Positions 19,605 through 28,223 of a DNA stretch of 64,000 nucleotides are shown here, in pieces (the first letter of the stretch is position 1; every line of letters starts with the position of its first letter). Below the pieces are notes generated by a model that searched no databases, was not told where the DNA came from, and worked only from the letters and a program-made list of their open reading frames with translations. The stretch is from Faecalibacterium sp. An121 (GTDB lineage: Bacteria > Bacillota > Clostridia > Oscillospirales > Ruminococcaceae): NCBI RefSeq assembly GCF_002160915.1, contig NZ_NFLM01000006.1, forward strand, positions 81,237 to 145,236, in the 5' to 3' direction. A program made the position numbers and the translations under genes.

Positions 19605-19612
19605 TTTAACAA
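19595..19612. promoter_or_regulatory. Rex-like operator overlapping the ptb -10 box
   Basis: The 18 bases GTGTTATTATTTTAACAA match the Rex consensus TTGTTAA-N4-TTAACAA at 12 of 14 specified positions (right half perfect). Rex is the NADH/NAD-sensing repressor of fermentation genes in Firmicutes. Overlap with the -10 would allow direct repression. The rex gene is not in the window. Confidence 0.45.
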
Positions 19613-19665
19613 CGGGGCGTGTCCCCTCTTTTTATGCAGTGGAAATGAAAACGAGGTGCAGTACC

Positions 19666-20577
19666 ATGAATTTCGAGGATCTGATCGCAAGAGTAAAGAC
19701 CTGCGGCAAGCAGAAGCTGGCCGTGGCAGCCGCCGAAGACGACGCCGTCCTGGAGGCTGTGGACGCGGCCCGCAAGCAGGGCATCGCAGACGCCATTCTG
19801 GTAGGCGATGAGGCCGCCATCCGCAAGATCGCCGCCCAGCTGGACATCGACCTGTCCGGCTATGAGATCATCAACGAGCCCGACAAGGTCAAGGCATCCC
19901 TGACCGCGGTCAAGCTGGCCCATGACGGCGTGGCCAATATGTACATGAAGGGCCTGCTGGACACCAAGACCTTTTTGAAGAGCGTCCTGGACAAGGAAGT
20001 GGGCCTGCGCACCGGCAATACCCTGTCCCATGTGGCGGTGTTTGAAGTCAAGGGGATCGAGCAGCTGCTGTTCCTGACCGACGTGGCCTTTGTGACCTAC
20101 CCCACCCTGGAGGACAAGGTACACATCATTGAGAACACGGTGGCCGTGGCCCATGCCTGCGGCGTGGAGTGCCCCAAGGTGGCTCCCCTGGCCGCTGTGG
20201 AAGTGGTCAACCCCAAGATGCCCTGCACCGTGGACGCAGACGAGCTGCGCAAGATGAACGCCGAGGGCAAGATCACCGGCTGCGTGGTGGATGGTCCCCT
20301 GTCGATGGATATCGCCATCGACCCCGAGGCCGCCAGACACAAGGGCGCCCAGGACCGCCCGGCCGCCGGCTGCGCCGACATCCTGCTGTTCCCCGACATC
20401 CAGGCCGGCAACCTGGTCTACAAGACCCTGGTGCACACTGCCGAGTGCAAGAACGGCTGCATCCTGACCGGCACCCGCGTGCCCGCCATCCTGACCAGCC
20501 GGTCGGATTCCTTCCAGACCAAGGTCAACTCCATTGCCCTGGCCGCCGTCGTGGCCGCCAACCTGAAGGCTGAGTAA
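19666..20577 (+). CDS. ptb: Phosphate butyryltransferase
   Basis: A 303-residue enzyme converting butyryl-CoA and phosphate to butyryl phosphate and CoA. It belongs to the phosphate acyltransferase family; [19 protein letters not shown] and [19 protein letters not shown] are typical. I chose the ATG at 19666 (GAGGTG nearby, product begins [10 protein letters not shown]); the frame is open further upstream, across the promoter, but shows no homology. It is followed at 19 bases by buk, so the pair takes butyryl-CoA from the minus-strand operon to butyrate with ATP gain. Confidence 0.94.
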   Translation: MNFEDLIARVKTCGKQKLAVAAAEDDAVLEAVDAARKQGIADAILVGDEAAIRKIAAQLDIDLSGYEIINEPDKVKASLTAVKLAHDGVANMYMKGLLDTKTFLKSVLDKEVGLRTGNTLSHVAVFEVKGIEQLLFLTDVAFVTYPTLEDKVHIIENTVAVAHACGVECPKVAPLAAVEVVNPKMPCTVDADELRKMNAEGKITGCVVDGPLSMDIAIDPEAARHKGAQDRPAAGCADILLFPDIQAGNLVYKTLVHTAECKNGCILTGTRVPAILTSRSDSFQTKVNSIALAAVVAANLKAE

Positions 20578-20596
20578 ACAAAAAGGAGAAGAGAGT

Positions 20597-21664
20597 ATGT
20601 CGATCAAAACGCTGGTCATCAACCCCGGCTCCACCTCCACCAAGGTGGGTGTGTTCGAGGACGAAACGCTGCTGTTCGAGGAGACCCTGCGCCACCCCAC
20701 CGAGGAAATCGCCAAATACGCAAGCGTCATCGATCAGAAGGACTTCCGCAAGGAGATCATTCTGGACTTTTTGAAGGAAAAGAACTGCGACCCCCACAGC
20801 CTGGATGTGATCGTGGGCCGGGGCGGCCTGCTCAAGCCCATCCCCGGCGGCACCTACGCCGTCAGCGATGCGCTGCTGGCCGACCTGAAGAAGGGCGTGC
20901 AGGGCCAGCACGCCTCCAACCTGGGCGGCATCCTGGCCCGGGAGATCGGGGACAAGCTGGGCGTGCCCAGCTACATCGTGGACCCGGTGGTGGTGGATGA
21001 GCTGACCGATAAGGCCCGCCTGTCCGGTATGCCCGAGCTGCCCCGCCGCTCCATCTTCCATGCCCTGAACCAGAAGGCCGTGGCCCGCCGCTATGCCAAG
21101 GAGCACGATGCCCGCTATGAGGACCTGAACCTGATCGTCATCCACATGGGCGGCGGCGTGTCGGTGGGCGCCCACGACCACGGCCAGGTGGTGGACGTGA
21201 ACAACATCCTGGACGGCGAGGGCTGCTTCAGCCCCGAGCGCAGCGGCACCGTGCCGGTGGGCGACCTGGTCAAGATGTGCTTCAGCGGCAAGTACACCCA
21301 GCAGGAGATCTACAAGAAGATCTGCGGCAACGGCGGCTTCAACGCCTACCTGCACACCAACGACGCCCGCGTGGTGGAGAAGATGGTGAAGGAAGGCAGC
21401 GCCGAGGCCAAGCTGGTGCAGGACGCCTTCTACTATCAGATCGCCAAGGATGCAGGCGCCATGGCCGCCGTGCTGTGCGGCAAGGTGGACCAGATCATCC
21501 TGACCGGCGGCATCGCTTACGATCCCTACACCTATGAGATGCTGGAGAAGTATCTGGGCTTCATCGCCCCCATCACCGTCTATCCCGGCGAAGATGAGCT
21601 GCTGGCTCTGTGCCAGGGCGCGCTGCGGGTGGTCACCGGCGAAGAGCAGGCCAAGGAATACTGA
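20597..21664 (+). CDS. buk: Butyrate kinase
   Basis: A 355-residue ASKHA-fold kinase that makes butyrate and ATP from butyryl phosphate and ADP. The N-terminal phosphate loop reads [15 protein letters not shown], followed by [26 protein letters not shown] and [10 protein letters not shown] near the C terminus, all typical of Buk. AAGGAG stands ahead of the ATG. A terminator follows, so the transcript is ptb-buk only. Confidence 0.95.
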   Translation: MSIKTLVINPGSTSTKVGVFEDETLLFEETLRHPTEEIAKYASVIDQKDFRKEIILDFLKEKNCDPHSLDVIVGRGGLLKPIPGGTYAVSDALLADLKKGVQGQHASNLGGILAREIGDKLGVPSYIVDPVVVDELTDKARLSGMPELPRRSIFHALNQKAVARRYAKEHDARYEDLNLIVIHMGGGVSVGAHDHGQVVDVNNILDGEGCFSPERSGTVPVGDLVKMCFSGKYTQQEIYKKICGNGGFNAYLHTNDARVVEKMVKEGSAEAKLVQDAFYYQIAKDAGAMAAVLCGKVDQIILTGGIAYDPYTYEMLEKYLGFIAPITVYPGEDELLALCQGALRVVTGEEQAKEY

Positions 21665-21689
21665 TTCGCTCCCCTCTGCGACCAAACAC

Positions 21690-21727
21690 GCCCCTGCCCT
21701 CCCTTGCGGGAAGGCGGGGGCTTTTTT
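21690..21727 (+). terminator. Intrinsic terminator after ptb-buk
   Basis: GCCCCTGCCCTCCC and GGGAAGGCGGGGGC form a stem around TTGC, followed by six T. Confidence 0.88.
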
Positions 21728-21780
21728 GCTGCGCAGGCAGTGCGGACGGTTGACCGCGGCCCCGCTTGGTGGTAATCTTT

Positions 21781-21906
21781 AAGGTGTATCTGAGAAGTCA
21801 AAAATACTGAACCATTTGCCAGAAAGATGCGGATGCAAGACGCATGAGCGCCGCGGCACCTGCGCTATGCCGGTTTTCAGGATGGATGAGTTTTCCGATA
21901 CGCCCC
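21781..21906 (+). repeat. R2 (MITE-like) repeat, copy 1
   Basis: Begins AAGGTGTATCTGAGAAG and ends GAGTTTTCCGATACGCCCC, the degenerate inverted ends of the R2 family. The inner block (GAACCATTTGCCAGAAAG, then GATGCAAGACGCATGAGCGC) matches copies at 32544 and 37840. It fills most of the buk-sppA gap. Confidence 0.75.
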
Positions 21907-21937
21907 AAGCAGATCAAAAACAGCAAGGAGTGATCCA

Positions 21938-22912
21938 ATGAAAACCAAGCAGATCGTGGGGCTGGCCGCTGCGGCCGCCCTGTTCATCGTCACGGGGGTC
22001 AGCAGCGTACTCACGCACCAACTGGCTGCTTCCCTCGTTCCTGTCCAGCCCACAGGGGTGGGGCTGACCGGCGGCTATACCTTCCAGGCCCCGGACGAGG
22101 ATTACATCGGCGTGGTGCAGGTCAAAGGCACCATCGGTGAGCAGACCTCCACCACCCTGCTGGGCACCAGCCAGACCTACCAGCACACCACCACCCTGGA
22201 ATACATCGACTGTCTGATGCAGGACGAGTCCAACAAGGGCATCCTGCTGGACGTGGATTCCCCGGGCGGCGCAGTGTACGAGAGCGAGGAGCTGTACCGG
22301 AAGCTGCAGGAGTACAAACAGGTCACCGGCCGTCCCATCTGGTGCTATATGGGCCACTATGCCGCATCGGGCGGGTATTATGTGTCGGCTGCGGCGGATA
22401 CCATCTACGCCAACCCCAACACTACCACCGGCTCCATCGGAGTGATCATGTCGGCGGTGGATATGACCGGTCTGTACGACAAGCTGGGCATCCGGCAGGA
22501 GAACATCACCAGCGGCCCCTTCAAGGCCGGCGACCTGACCGAAGAACAGATCGCCATCTACCAAAGCCAGGTGGACGAGAGCTACGACCGCTTTGTGGAA
22601 GTGGTGGCCGAAGGGCGCGGCATGGATGAGGCCGCCGTCCGCACCCTGGCCGACGGCCGGACCTATACCGCCCGGCAGGCCCTGGACAACGGTCTGATCG
22701 ACCAGATCTGCCTGTACGACGAGGCCAAAGCCGCGATCAGCGAAGAAAGCGGGGTCGGTCGGTTCTACACCCTGGAAGCCGGGCCCGCCCGCCTGCTGGA
22801 CACCCTGCTGTCCGCCGTGGATCGGGTGATGCCCAAGTCCGAGGCACAGGTGCTGACCGAGCTGGCCCAGCAGACGCAAGGAGGGCTGATGTACTATGCA
22901 GACCTGTACTGA
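21938..22912 (+). CDS. sppA: Signal peptide peptidase SppA-type S49 serine protease
   Basis: A 324-residue membrane-anchored protease that clears signal peptides and membrane fragments. One N-terminal transmembrane segment spans about residues 5-30. The S49 core includes GILLDVDSPGGAVYESEEL, the catalytic Ser in GHYAASGGYYVSAAAD, GSIGVIMS, and the likely catalytic Lys in ITSGPFKAGD. This is the short, single-domain Gram-positive form. AAGGAG precedes the ATG. Its last 17 bases overlap the next gene, which suggests co-expression. Confidence 0.92.
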   Translation: MKTKQIVGLAAAAALFIVTGVSSVLTHQLAASLVPVQPTGVGLTGGYTFQAPDEDYIGVVQVKGTIGEQTSTTLLGTSQTYQHTTTLEYIDCLMQDESNKGILLDVDSPGGAVYESEELYRKLQEYKQVTGRPIWCYMGHYAASGGYYVSAAADTIYANPNTTTGSIGVIMSAVDMTGLYDKLGIRQENITSGPFKAGDLTEEQIAIYQSQVDESYDRFVEVVAEGRGMDEAAVRTLADGRTYTARQALDNGLIDQICLYDEAKAAISEESGVGRFYTLEAGPARLLDTLLSAVDRVMPKSEAQVLTELAQQTQGGLMYYADLY

Positions 22913-23585
22913 GAAAGATTGCACCTACGCCGGGTTCTGGGTGCGGCTGGCCGCCTTTGCCCTGGACAGCGCCATCCTGGCCGTGGGACTGCTGGCGGTA
23001 CGGCTGGCCCTGGCAGGGCCCTTCGCACTGCTGGAACAAACCCCTCTGGGGGGCCAGGTATTGTTTGACCATACCCTGCAGGATATCCTGTTCTGGCTGC
23101 TGGCAGCGCTGTACAACATCCTGCTGGTATGGCGCTGCGGAGCCACCCCCGGCAAGCGGGTTATGAACCTGCGGGTGGTGGCCCGGGACGGCTCGGACCC
23201 GGGGCTGTTCAGTCTGGTCTACCGGGAGACGGTGGGCAAATACCTCAGCGGATTTGCCTGCATCGGCTACCTCATGGCCGCCTTCACCAAAGAAAAGACC
23301 GCCCTGCATGATATGCTGGCCGACACCCGGGTCATCTATGCCCGCCGTGTGAAGGTCTACCCCAGCGCGCCGGCTCCTGTTCCTGCGCCCACCCAGGCTG
23401 CGCCCGCGCCGGAAGCACCCGAAACCACCGTCCAGGATACGCCTGCGCCGGAACTTCCCAAGACCATTCCGGCTGCGCCCGCACCGGAAGCGCCCCAAAC
23501 CGTCCAGGATACGCCCACCGCAGAAGCATCCGAGGCTGTCCAGGACGCACCCGCGCCGGAGGTATCCAAAACCGAAGATCCGTAA
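22896..23585 (+). CDS. RDD family membrane protein with Pro/Ala-rich tail
   Basis: A 229-residue protein. The first 150 residues form an RDD domain: GFWVRLAAFALDSAIL in the first membrane segment, a second hydrophobic segment DILFWLLAALYNILLVW, then CGATPGKRVMNLRVVARDG, the typical RDD loop. Function of RDD proteins is mostly unknown; some act in ion or solute homeostasis. The last 75 residues are a low-complexity repeat of units such as APAPEAPETTVQDTP and APAPEAPQTVQDTP, probably a flexible cytoplasmic or wall-facing tail. It overlaps sppA. Confidence 0.85.
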   Translation: MQTCTEKDCTYAGFWVRLAAFALDSAILAVGLLAVRLALAGPFALLEQTPLGGQVLFDHTLQDILFWLLAALYNILLVWRCGATPGKRVMNLRVVARDGSDPGLFSLVYRETVGKYLSGFACIGYLMAAFTKEKTALHDMLADTRVIYARRVKVYPSAPAPVPAPTQAAPAPEAPETTVQDTPAPELPKTIPAAPAPEAPQTVQDTPTAEASEAVQDAPAPEVSKTEDP

Positions 23586-23653
23586 AAGGAGCTTCCGCTT
23601 TGCGGCATCTCCCCTACAATGCCAAAACAGGGCATCCCGCAAGGGATGCCCTT

Positions 23654-23969
23654 AGCGTGTCGTTTTCGACACGCTCCAGGGGGAACCCATTTCTGCGCGC
23701 AGTCGCGCGGCAGAAATTCCTTCCCCCTGGTGGTTGCGGTTCCCTGCTTTTGCTGCGCCCGTCGCAGCGGGCTTGCAAAAGGCAGACCGCTGCCCCTGCT
23801 CCGCTTCGGCTGTTTCGTCCGCAGGACGCGCCTCAGCTTCGCAGTCCCTGGGGACAAAATTTAGCGCTGAACCGCGCACTCGGCCTTGTGGCCTCGCACA
23901 CTCTCAGCGCTAAATTTCCCTGTATGTGTCCTGTCCATCCGCACATGTCGGCTGGACAGGACTTTTTTC
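23654..23969 (+). repeat. R1 multi-hairpin repeat, copy A
   Basis: Four hairpins in a row. H0 is AGCGTGTCG/CGACACGCT. H1 is AGGGGGAA...TTCCCCCT with inner ATTTCTG/CAGAAAT and tip CGCGC/GCGCG. H2 is AAATTTAGCGCTGA/TCAGCGCTAAATTT. H3 is TCCTGTCCA/TGGACAGGA with loop TCCGCACATGTCGGC, followed by six T. This copy has about 110 extra bases between H1 and H2. It lies just after the RDD gene in the same direction and ends as a terminator. It fills the RDD-XRE gap; no gene is seen in it. Confidence 0.75.
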
Positions 23970-24007
23970 TGCTGACCTCCGCCGCCCCAGCCGCCGGGGC
24001 AGCGCGA

Positions 24008-24712
24008 TCACAGGATGGTCAGCATATTGTACAGCTTCATCAGCCGGATATCCTCTTTGGACAGACGCAGGCTCTTTTCAAACTCGGGCGTTTCTTTTTG
24101 CGGGCTCTTGGCGAACAGGATCTTGGTGGAGGTGGGCATCAGCGGGCGGCTGGAAATGCCGAATGCCAGCCCCCACTTGACCGGTCCATTCATATAAGGG
24201 CTGGGGATGCCCACCTGATAGAGGTCCATCTCCATATGCTGGTTTTGCAGGACCAGCAGGCTCAGCGTATCAAAATGGGTCAGACGGCCGTCGTAGAGGT
24301 TTTCGCACAGGTGGTAATGGTCATAGTCGTCCACGTTCATGTACATATGGACATGGAAGGACCCCGGTTCCGTCTCCTCCAGAATGTCCCCCACGCTGCG
24401 CACGATGCTGTTGCTCCGGCCATCGTAATAGTAGCAGTAAAAGCGGTCCAGCCCCGAAAAGAAGGCGGGGACCGCCCCGCCCGGCAGGCCGGGGGTTCGG
24501 TCGGGCGGCAGATAGAGCAGCTGCGTCACCCGCACTTCCAGCGCGGCGGCCACATCGTACAGGGTGGCCAGGTCGATGGCAATCTGCCCATTCTCATATT
24601 TGGAAACGCAGGATTTGCTCTTGCAGATGGCCGCTGCCAGCTGGTCGATGGTCATCTGCCTCCTTTTTCGATAATACCGGATGCGTTCGCCGATTTCATG
24701 CACTATATCCAC
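24008..24712 (-). CDS. XRE-family transcriptional regulator with C-terminal sensor region
   Basis: A 234-residue protein. Residues 4-60 form an XRE helix-turn-helix (IGERIRYYRKRRQMTIDQLAAAICKS, then SCVSKYENGQIAIDLATL). The remaining 170 residues, rich in aromatic and acidic residues, are of no family I recognise. I chose the GTG at 24712 because AAAGGGGACG stands about 8 bases upstream; the frame is open to 24832 without homology there. It is transcribed divergently from the sulfur amino acid operon, so it is the obvious candidate regulator of that operon. Confidence 0.8.
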   Translation of the reverse strand: MDIVHEIGERIRYYRKRRQMTIDQLAAAICKSKSCVSKYENGQIAIDLATLYDVAAALEVRVTQLLYLPPDRTPGLPGGAVPAFFSGLDRFYCYYYDGRSNSIVRSVGDILEETEPGSFHVHMYMNVDDYDHYHLCENLYDGRLTHFDTLSLLVLQNQHMEMDLYQVGIPSPYMNGPVKWGLAFGISSRPLMPTSTKILFAKSPQKETPEFEKSLRLSKEDIRLMKLYNMLTIL

Positions 24713-24848
24713 AAAAAACGTCCCCTTTGTTCGTTCAAATTGTGCAGTTTCCGATAAATACACAAAAATCCGCTTTTGGCTCTTTTTTTCATTATACGGC
24801 ATTTGCACCCTGAAAACAAGCCAAATTTCCACTTTGAAGAAACTTTTC

Positions 24849-24913
24849 GTCCAAATTGTTTCCTCCGGATAAATTCCGGCATATTGGACAACGGGGCAAG
24901 TCTTGGGTATAGT
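24849..24913 (+). promoter_or_regulatory. Promoter and nested palindrome upstream of the malY operon
   Basis: A promoter reads TTGGAC (24884-24889), 18 bases, TATAGT (24908-24913). Its -35 is the right arm of an inverted repeat GTCCAA (24849-24854)/TTGGAC. A second palindrome, CCGGA (24865-24869)/TCCGG (24875-24879), is nested inside. This placement suits a repressor or activator site for the divergent XRE regulator. Confidence 0.5.
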
Positions 24914-24987
24914 AAAGGCACAAACAAGGACAGCCCGGCGGCCGACGGGAAAGACGATCCTGAGTCAACCAAGCAAAGGAGTCTCGT

Positions 24988-26157
24988 ATGAAGTACAATT
25001 TTGATGAGGTCATTGACCGCAGCCACAACCGTTCCTCCAAGTACGATGAGCGGGTCAAAAAATTCGGCACAGCAGACGTCATCCCTCTGTGGGTCGCAGA
25101 TATGGATTTCCGCACGGCGCAGCCGATCATCGACGCCTGCAAGGCAAAAGCCGAGGAAGGCATCTGGGGTTACACTTCCCGGCCGGACAGCTATTTTGAG
25201 GCTGTGCAGCAGTGGCAGGTCAAGCGCAACCACTGGAAGCCCGACACCGCCCTCATGAGCTGGAGCCTGGGCGTTGTTCCGGCCCTGTCGGCCATCGTCA
25301 AGCTGTTCAGCAAGGACGGCGACAAGGTGATGATCCAGACACCGGTCTACTCGGAGTTCTACGACGTGGTGGAAGCCTGGGACCGCACGGTGGTGGAGAA
25401 CCAGCTGGTGGAGGAAAACGGCCGCTGGCATATCGATTTCGACGACTTTGCCGCCAAAGCGAAGGAGTGCAGCATCTTCCTGCTGTGCAACCCCCACAAC
25501 CCCCTGGGCATCGTTTGGGACCCCGCCGACCTGCGCCGGATGGCCGAGATCTGCATCGAGAACGGAACGCTCCTGGTGTCCGACGAGATCCACTCCGACC
25601 TGATCTTCCACGGCAAGCATCACACCGTCACCGCTTCCCTCTCGCCTGAGATCGCGAGCCATATCATCACCTGCACCTCGGCCACCAAGACCTTCAACCT
25701 GGCCGGCCTGCAGGCCAGCACCACCATCTTCCCCAACCAAGAGATGAAGGCCGTCTTCGACAAATTCTGGGGCGGAATGGACATCCACCGCAACAACGCA
25801 TTCAGCTCGGTGGCCATGGAAGCAGCCTACCGCGAGGGCGAGGAGTGGCTTGAGCAGCTGCTGTCCTATCTGTCGGCCAACTTCGACTATGTCTGCGACT
25901 ACTGCGCCAAAAACATCCCCCAGATCAAGCCCAACCGTCCCGATGCCACCTATCTGATGTGGCTGGACTGCCGCGATCTGCAGATGACCAACGAGGAACT
26001 GCGCGATTTCTTTATCCACAAGGCCAAGCTGGGCCTGAACGAGGGCTACACCTTCGGCCGCAGCCTGAGCGGCTATATGCGCCTGAACGCAGCCTGCCCC
26101 AGGGCCACCCTGGAAAAGGCCATGGCCCAACTGAAAGCCGCCGTAGATGCCCTGTAA
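24988..26157 (+). CDS. MalY/PatB-type aminotransferase-fold C-S lyase
   Basis: A 389-residue fold-type I PLP enzyme. The start MKYNFDEVIDRSHNRSSKYDE and WVADMDFRTAQPI are typical of the MalY/PatB group. PLP contacts are visible in NPHNPLG, SDEIHSDLIF and the Schiff-base Lys in TSATKTFNLAGLQ. Members cleave cystathionine, cystine or S-substituted cysteines to a thiol, pyruvate and ammonia. Its neighbours (RidA, cysteine desulfidases) support a role in sulfur amino acid breakdown. The exact substrate cannot be read from the sequence. Confidence 0.88.
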   Translation: MKYNFDEVIDRSHNRSSKYDERVKKFGTADVIPLWVADMDFRTAQPIIDACKAKAEEGIWGYTSRPDSYFEAVQQWQVKRNHWKPDTALMSWSLGVVPALSAIVKLFSKDGDKVMIQTPVYSEFYDVVEAWDRTVVENQLVEENGRWHIDFDDFAAKAKECSIFLLCNPHNPLGIVWDPADLRRMAEICIENGTLLVSDEIHSDLIFHGKHHTVTASLSPEIASHIITCTSATKTFNLAGLQASTTIFPNQEMKAVFDKFWGGMDIHRNNAFSSVAMEAAYREGEEWLEQLLSYLSANFDYVCDYCAKNIPQIKPNRPDATYLMWLDCRDLQMTNEELRDFFIHKAKLGLNEGYTFGRSLSGYMRLNAACPRATLEKAMAQLKAAVDAL

Positions 26158-26178
26158 CGGAAAGGGAGGGACCGAATC

Positions 26179-27447
26179 ATGTCTACATCGTCCAACATCA
26201 TCAAACAAAAGACCTTCTGGCAGCAGTACGGCAACCTGATCCTGATCCTGGGCGGCATCGTTGTGGGCGCGCTGATCGGCGCCTTCGCCCCCAGTGTGGG
26301 CACCGCCATCAAGCCGGTGGGCGACATTTTCCTGAACCTGTTGTTCACCATCGTGGTTCCCCTGGTGTTCGTCTCCATCGCCTCTGCTGTGGGCAGCATG
26401 GCCAACATGAAGCGTCTGGGCCGCATCCTGGGCGGCACCATCGGCACCTTCATCTTTACCGGCCTGATCGCAGCCGCCTGCGTACTGGTCTGGGTCAACC
26501 TGTTCAGCCCCTCCGCCGGCACCTCCATTGAGATGACCAGCGCCGAGGTGGGCGAAGCCAAGACCGCCGCCGAGCTGATCGTCAGTTCCCTCACCGTGTC
26601 CGACTTTTCGGACCTGTGGGATAAGTCCAATATGCTGCCCCTCATCATCTTCGCCATCCTCATCGGCTTCTGCGTGTCGGCCTGCGGCGGCGACGAGACC
26701 CCTGTGGGCAAGCTGCTGGTCAACCTCAACGACATCATCATGAAGTTTGTCGGCGTCATCATGACCATCGCCCCTCTGGGCCTGGGCGCCTACTTTGCCA
26801 ACCTGGTGGCCACCTACGGCCCCGAGATCATCGGCGACTACGGCCGCTCCATGCTGGTCTACTATCCCCTGTGCCTGCTCTACGCCGTCATCTTCTTCCC
26901 CTTCTACGCCTTCCTGGCCGCCGGCAAGCTGGGCGTGACCACCATGATCAAGCACATCTTCCCGCCGGCCATCACCGCTTTTGCCACCCAGTCCTCCGCC
27001 GCCACCATCCCCGTCAACAAAGAAGCCTGCGACGCCATCGGCGTTCCCAAGGATGTCAGCGACCTGGTCCTGCCCATGGGCTGCACCATGCACATGGACG
27101 GCTCGGTCCTGTCCTCCATCGTCAAGATCGCTTTCCTGTACGGCATCTTCGGGATGGACTTCTCGGGCGCAGGCACCTACGGCATGGCCATCGTGGTGGC
27201 CATCCTCTCGGCCTTTGTCCTGTCCGGCGCGCCGGGCGGCGGCCTGGTGGGCGAAATGCTGATCGTCAGCATGTTCAACTTCCCGGCTGAAGCCTTCCCC
27301 ATCATCGCGACCCTGGGCTTCATCTTCGACCCTGCTGCCACCTGCCTGAACTCCTCCGGCGACACCATCGCCTCCATGATGGTCACCCGCCTGGTGGAAG
27401 GCAAGGACTGGCTGGTCAAGGCCAGCGCCCGCAAGCAGGCCCGCTGA
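26179..27447 (+). CDS. Dicarboxylate/amino acid:cation symporter (DAACS family)
   Basis: A 422-residue inner-membrane transporter with about eight membrane helices and two re-entrant loops. Visible DAACS marks are the Ser-rich hairpin ATQSSAATIPVNKEACDA, the MHMDGSVL segment after LPMGCTM, and SGAPGGGLVGEML. The family carries glutamate, aspartate, serine or, in the TcyP branch, cystine. It is 22 bases after the C-S lyase and in front of cysteine-degrading genes, so uptake of cystine, cysteine or an S-substituted cysteine is the best inference. Confidence 0.88.
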   Translation: MSTSSNIIKQKTFWQQYGNLILILGGIVVGALIGAFAPSVGTAIKPVGDIFLNLLFTIVVPLVFVSIASAVGSMANMKRLGRILGGTIGTFIFTGLIAAACVLVWVNLFSPSAGTSIEMTSAEVGEAKTAAELIVSSLTVSDFSDLWDKSNMLPLIIFAILIGFCVSACGGDETPVGKLLVNLNDIIMKFVGVIMTIAPLGLGAYFANLVATYGPEIIGDYGRSMLVYYPLCLLYAVIFFPFYAFLAAGKLGVTTMIKHIFPPAITAFATQSSAATIPVNKEACDAIGVPKDVSDLVLPMGCTMHMDGSVLSSIVKIAFLYGIFGMDFSGAGTYGMAIVVAILSAFVLSGAPGGGLVGEMLIVSMFNFPAEAFPIIATLGFIFDPAATCLNSSGDTIASMMVTRLVEGKDWLVKASARKQAR

Positions 27448-27492
27448 GCCCACGCACACCCCATTTACAGACATGAGAAAAGGAGCATTTGT

Positions 27493-27861
27493 ATGAAATT
27501 GATCGACACCAAGAACGCCCCCGGCGCCATCGGCCCCTATGTGCAGGGCTATGTTGTGAACGGCATCGTCTATACCAGTGGCCAGATCCCCGCCAGCCCC
27601 GCCGACGGCAGCATCCCCGAAGGGATCGCCGCCCAGGCCCGCCAGAGCTGCGAGAACGTCAAGGCCATCCTGGAAGCCGCCGGCTCCGACCTGACCCGGG
27701 TCATCAAGACCACCTGCTTTTTGGCCGATATGGGCGACTTTGCCGCATTCAACGAGGTCTATGCAGGCTACTTCACCGGCAAACCCGCCCGCAGCTGCGT
27801 CGCCGTCAAGGCCCTGCCCAAAGGCGTCCTCTGTGAGATCGAAGCCATTGCGGAGGTGTGA
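27493..27861 (+). CDS. ridA: RidA family 2-iminoacid deaminase
   Basis: A 122-residue protein of the YjgF/YER057c/UK114 family, with IGPYVQGYVVNGIVYTSGQIP near the N terminus (broken here by no gap) and the substrate-binding Arg in GKPARSCVAVKALPKG plus the late Glu in VLCEIEAIAEV. RidA hydrolyses reactive 2-aminoacrylate, the intermediate released by C-S lyases and cysteine desulfidases, to pyruvate and ammonia. That fits its operon exactly. Confidence 0.93.
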   Translation: MKLIDTKNAPGAIGPYVQGYVVNGIVYTSGQIPASPADGSIPEGIAAQARQSCENVKAILEAAGSDLTRVIKTTCFLADMGDFAAFNEVYAGYFTGKPARSCVAVKALPKGVLCEIEAIAEV

Positions 27862-27864
27862 GCC

Positions 27865-28116
27865 ATGAACGTGACCGTCATCGGCAGTCATCTCTGCCCC
27901 GATACCCTCTATGCCCTCCATCAGCTGGCTGCCGCCGGCGCAGAAGTGGAATTCAAAGACATCCTCTCCTGCCATGCAGCCCTGCAGGATTACCTGCAGA
28001 TCCGGGAGAACAGCCCCCTCTACGCTGAGATCCGCGGCACCCGGCGGCTGGGCGTCCCCTGCTTTGTACAGGAGGACGGCAGCCTCACGCTGGACCTGCA
28101 CGACATCCTGCGCTAA
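27865..28116 (+). CDS. Glutaredoxin-like small thioredoxin-fold protein
   Basis: An 83-residue protein starting MNVTVIGSHLCPDTLYAL. The predicted fold is beta-alpha-beta with the active-site motif CPDT in place of the dithiol CPxC, and a cis-Pro in RLGVPCFVQEDG. This resembles the uncharacterised glutaredoxin-related group. A single Cys suggests a monothiol role, such as accepting or releasing sulfur or a persulfide. It starts 3 bases after ridA. Confidence 0.7.
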   Translation: MNVTVIGSHLCPDTLYALHQLAAAGAEVEFKDILSCHAALQDYLQIRENSPLYAEIRGTRRLGVPCFVQEDGSLTLDLHDILR

Positions 28117-28223
28117 ACCCGCCAAACCCACGATATACCCTCCTAATTTCCCTGGTTGACCCCGGCCGGCGCCCGCCGCGCCGGGGTCCTCTTGTGGGAA
28201 GGAGAGGCGAAAGGAGCGTGCCC

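Noticed and set aside
19444..19665. Extended N terminus for ptb
   Set aside because: The frame is open but covers the promoter, Rex-like site and leader. The ATG at 19666 has a ribosome site and matches the family start.
24703..28131. Minus-strand open frame of 1142 codons opposite the malY operon
   Set aside because: It is antisense to five well-supported genes, its text is low in complexity (GDG, DGQ-type runs), and no ribosome site or domain was found.
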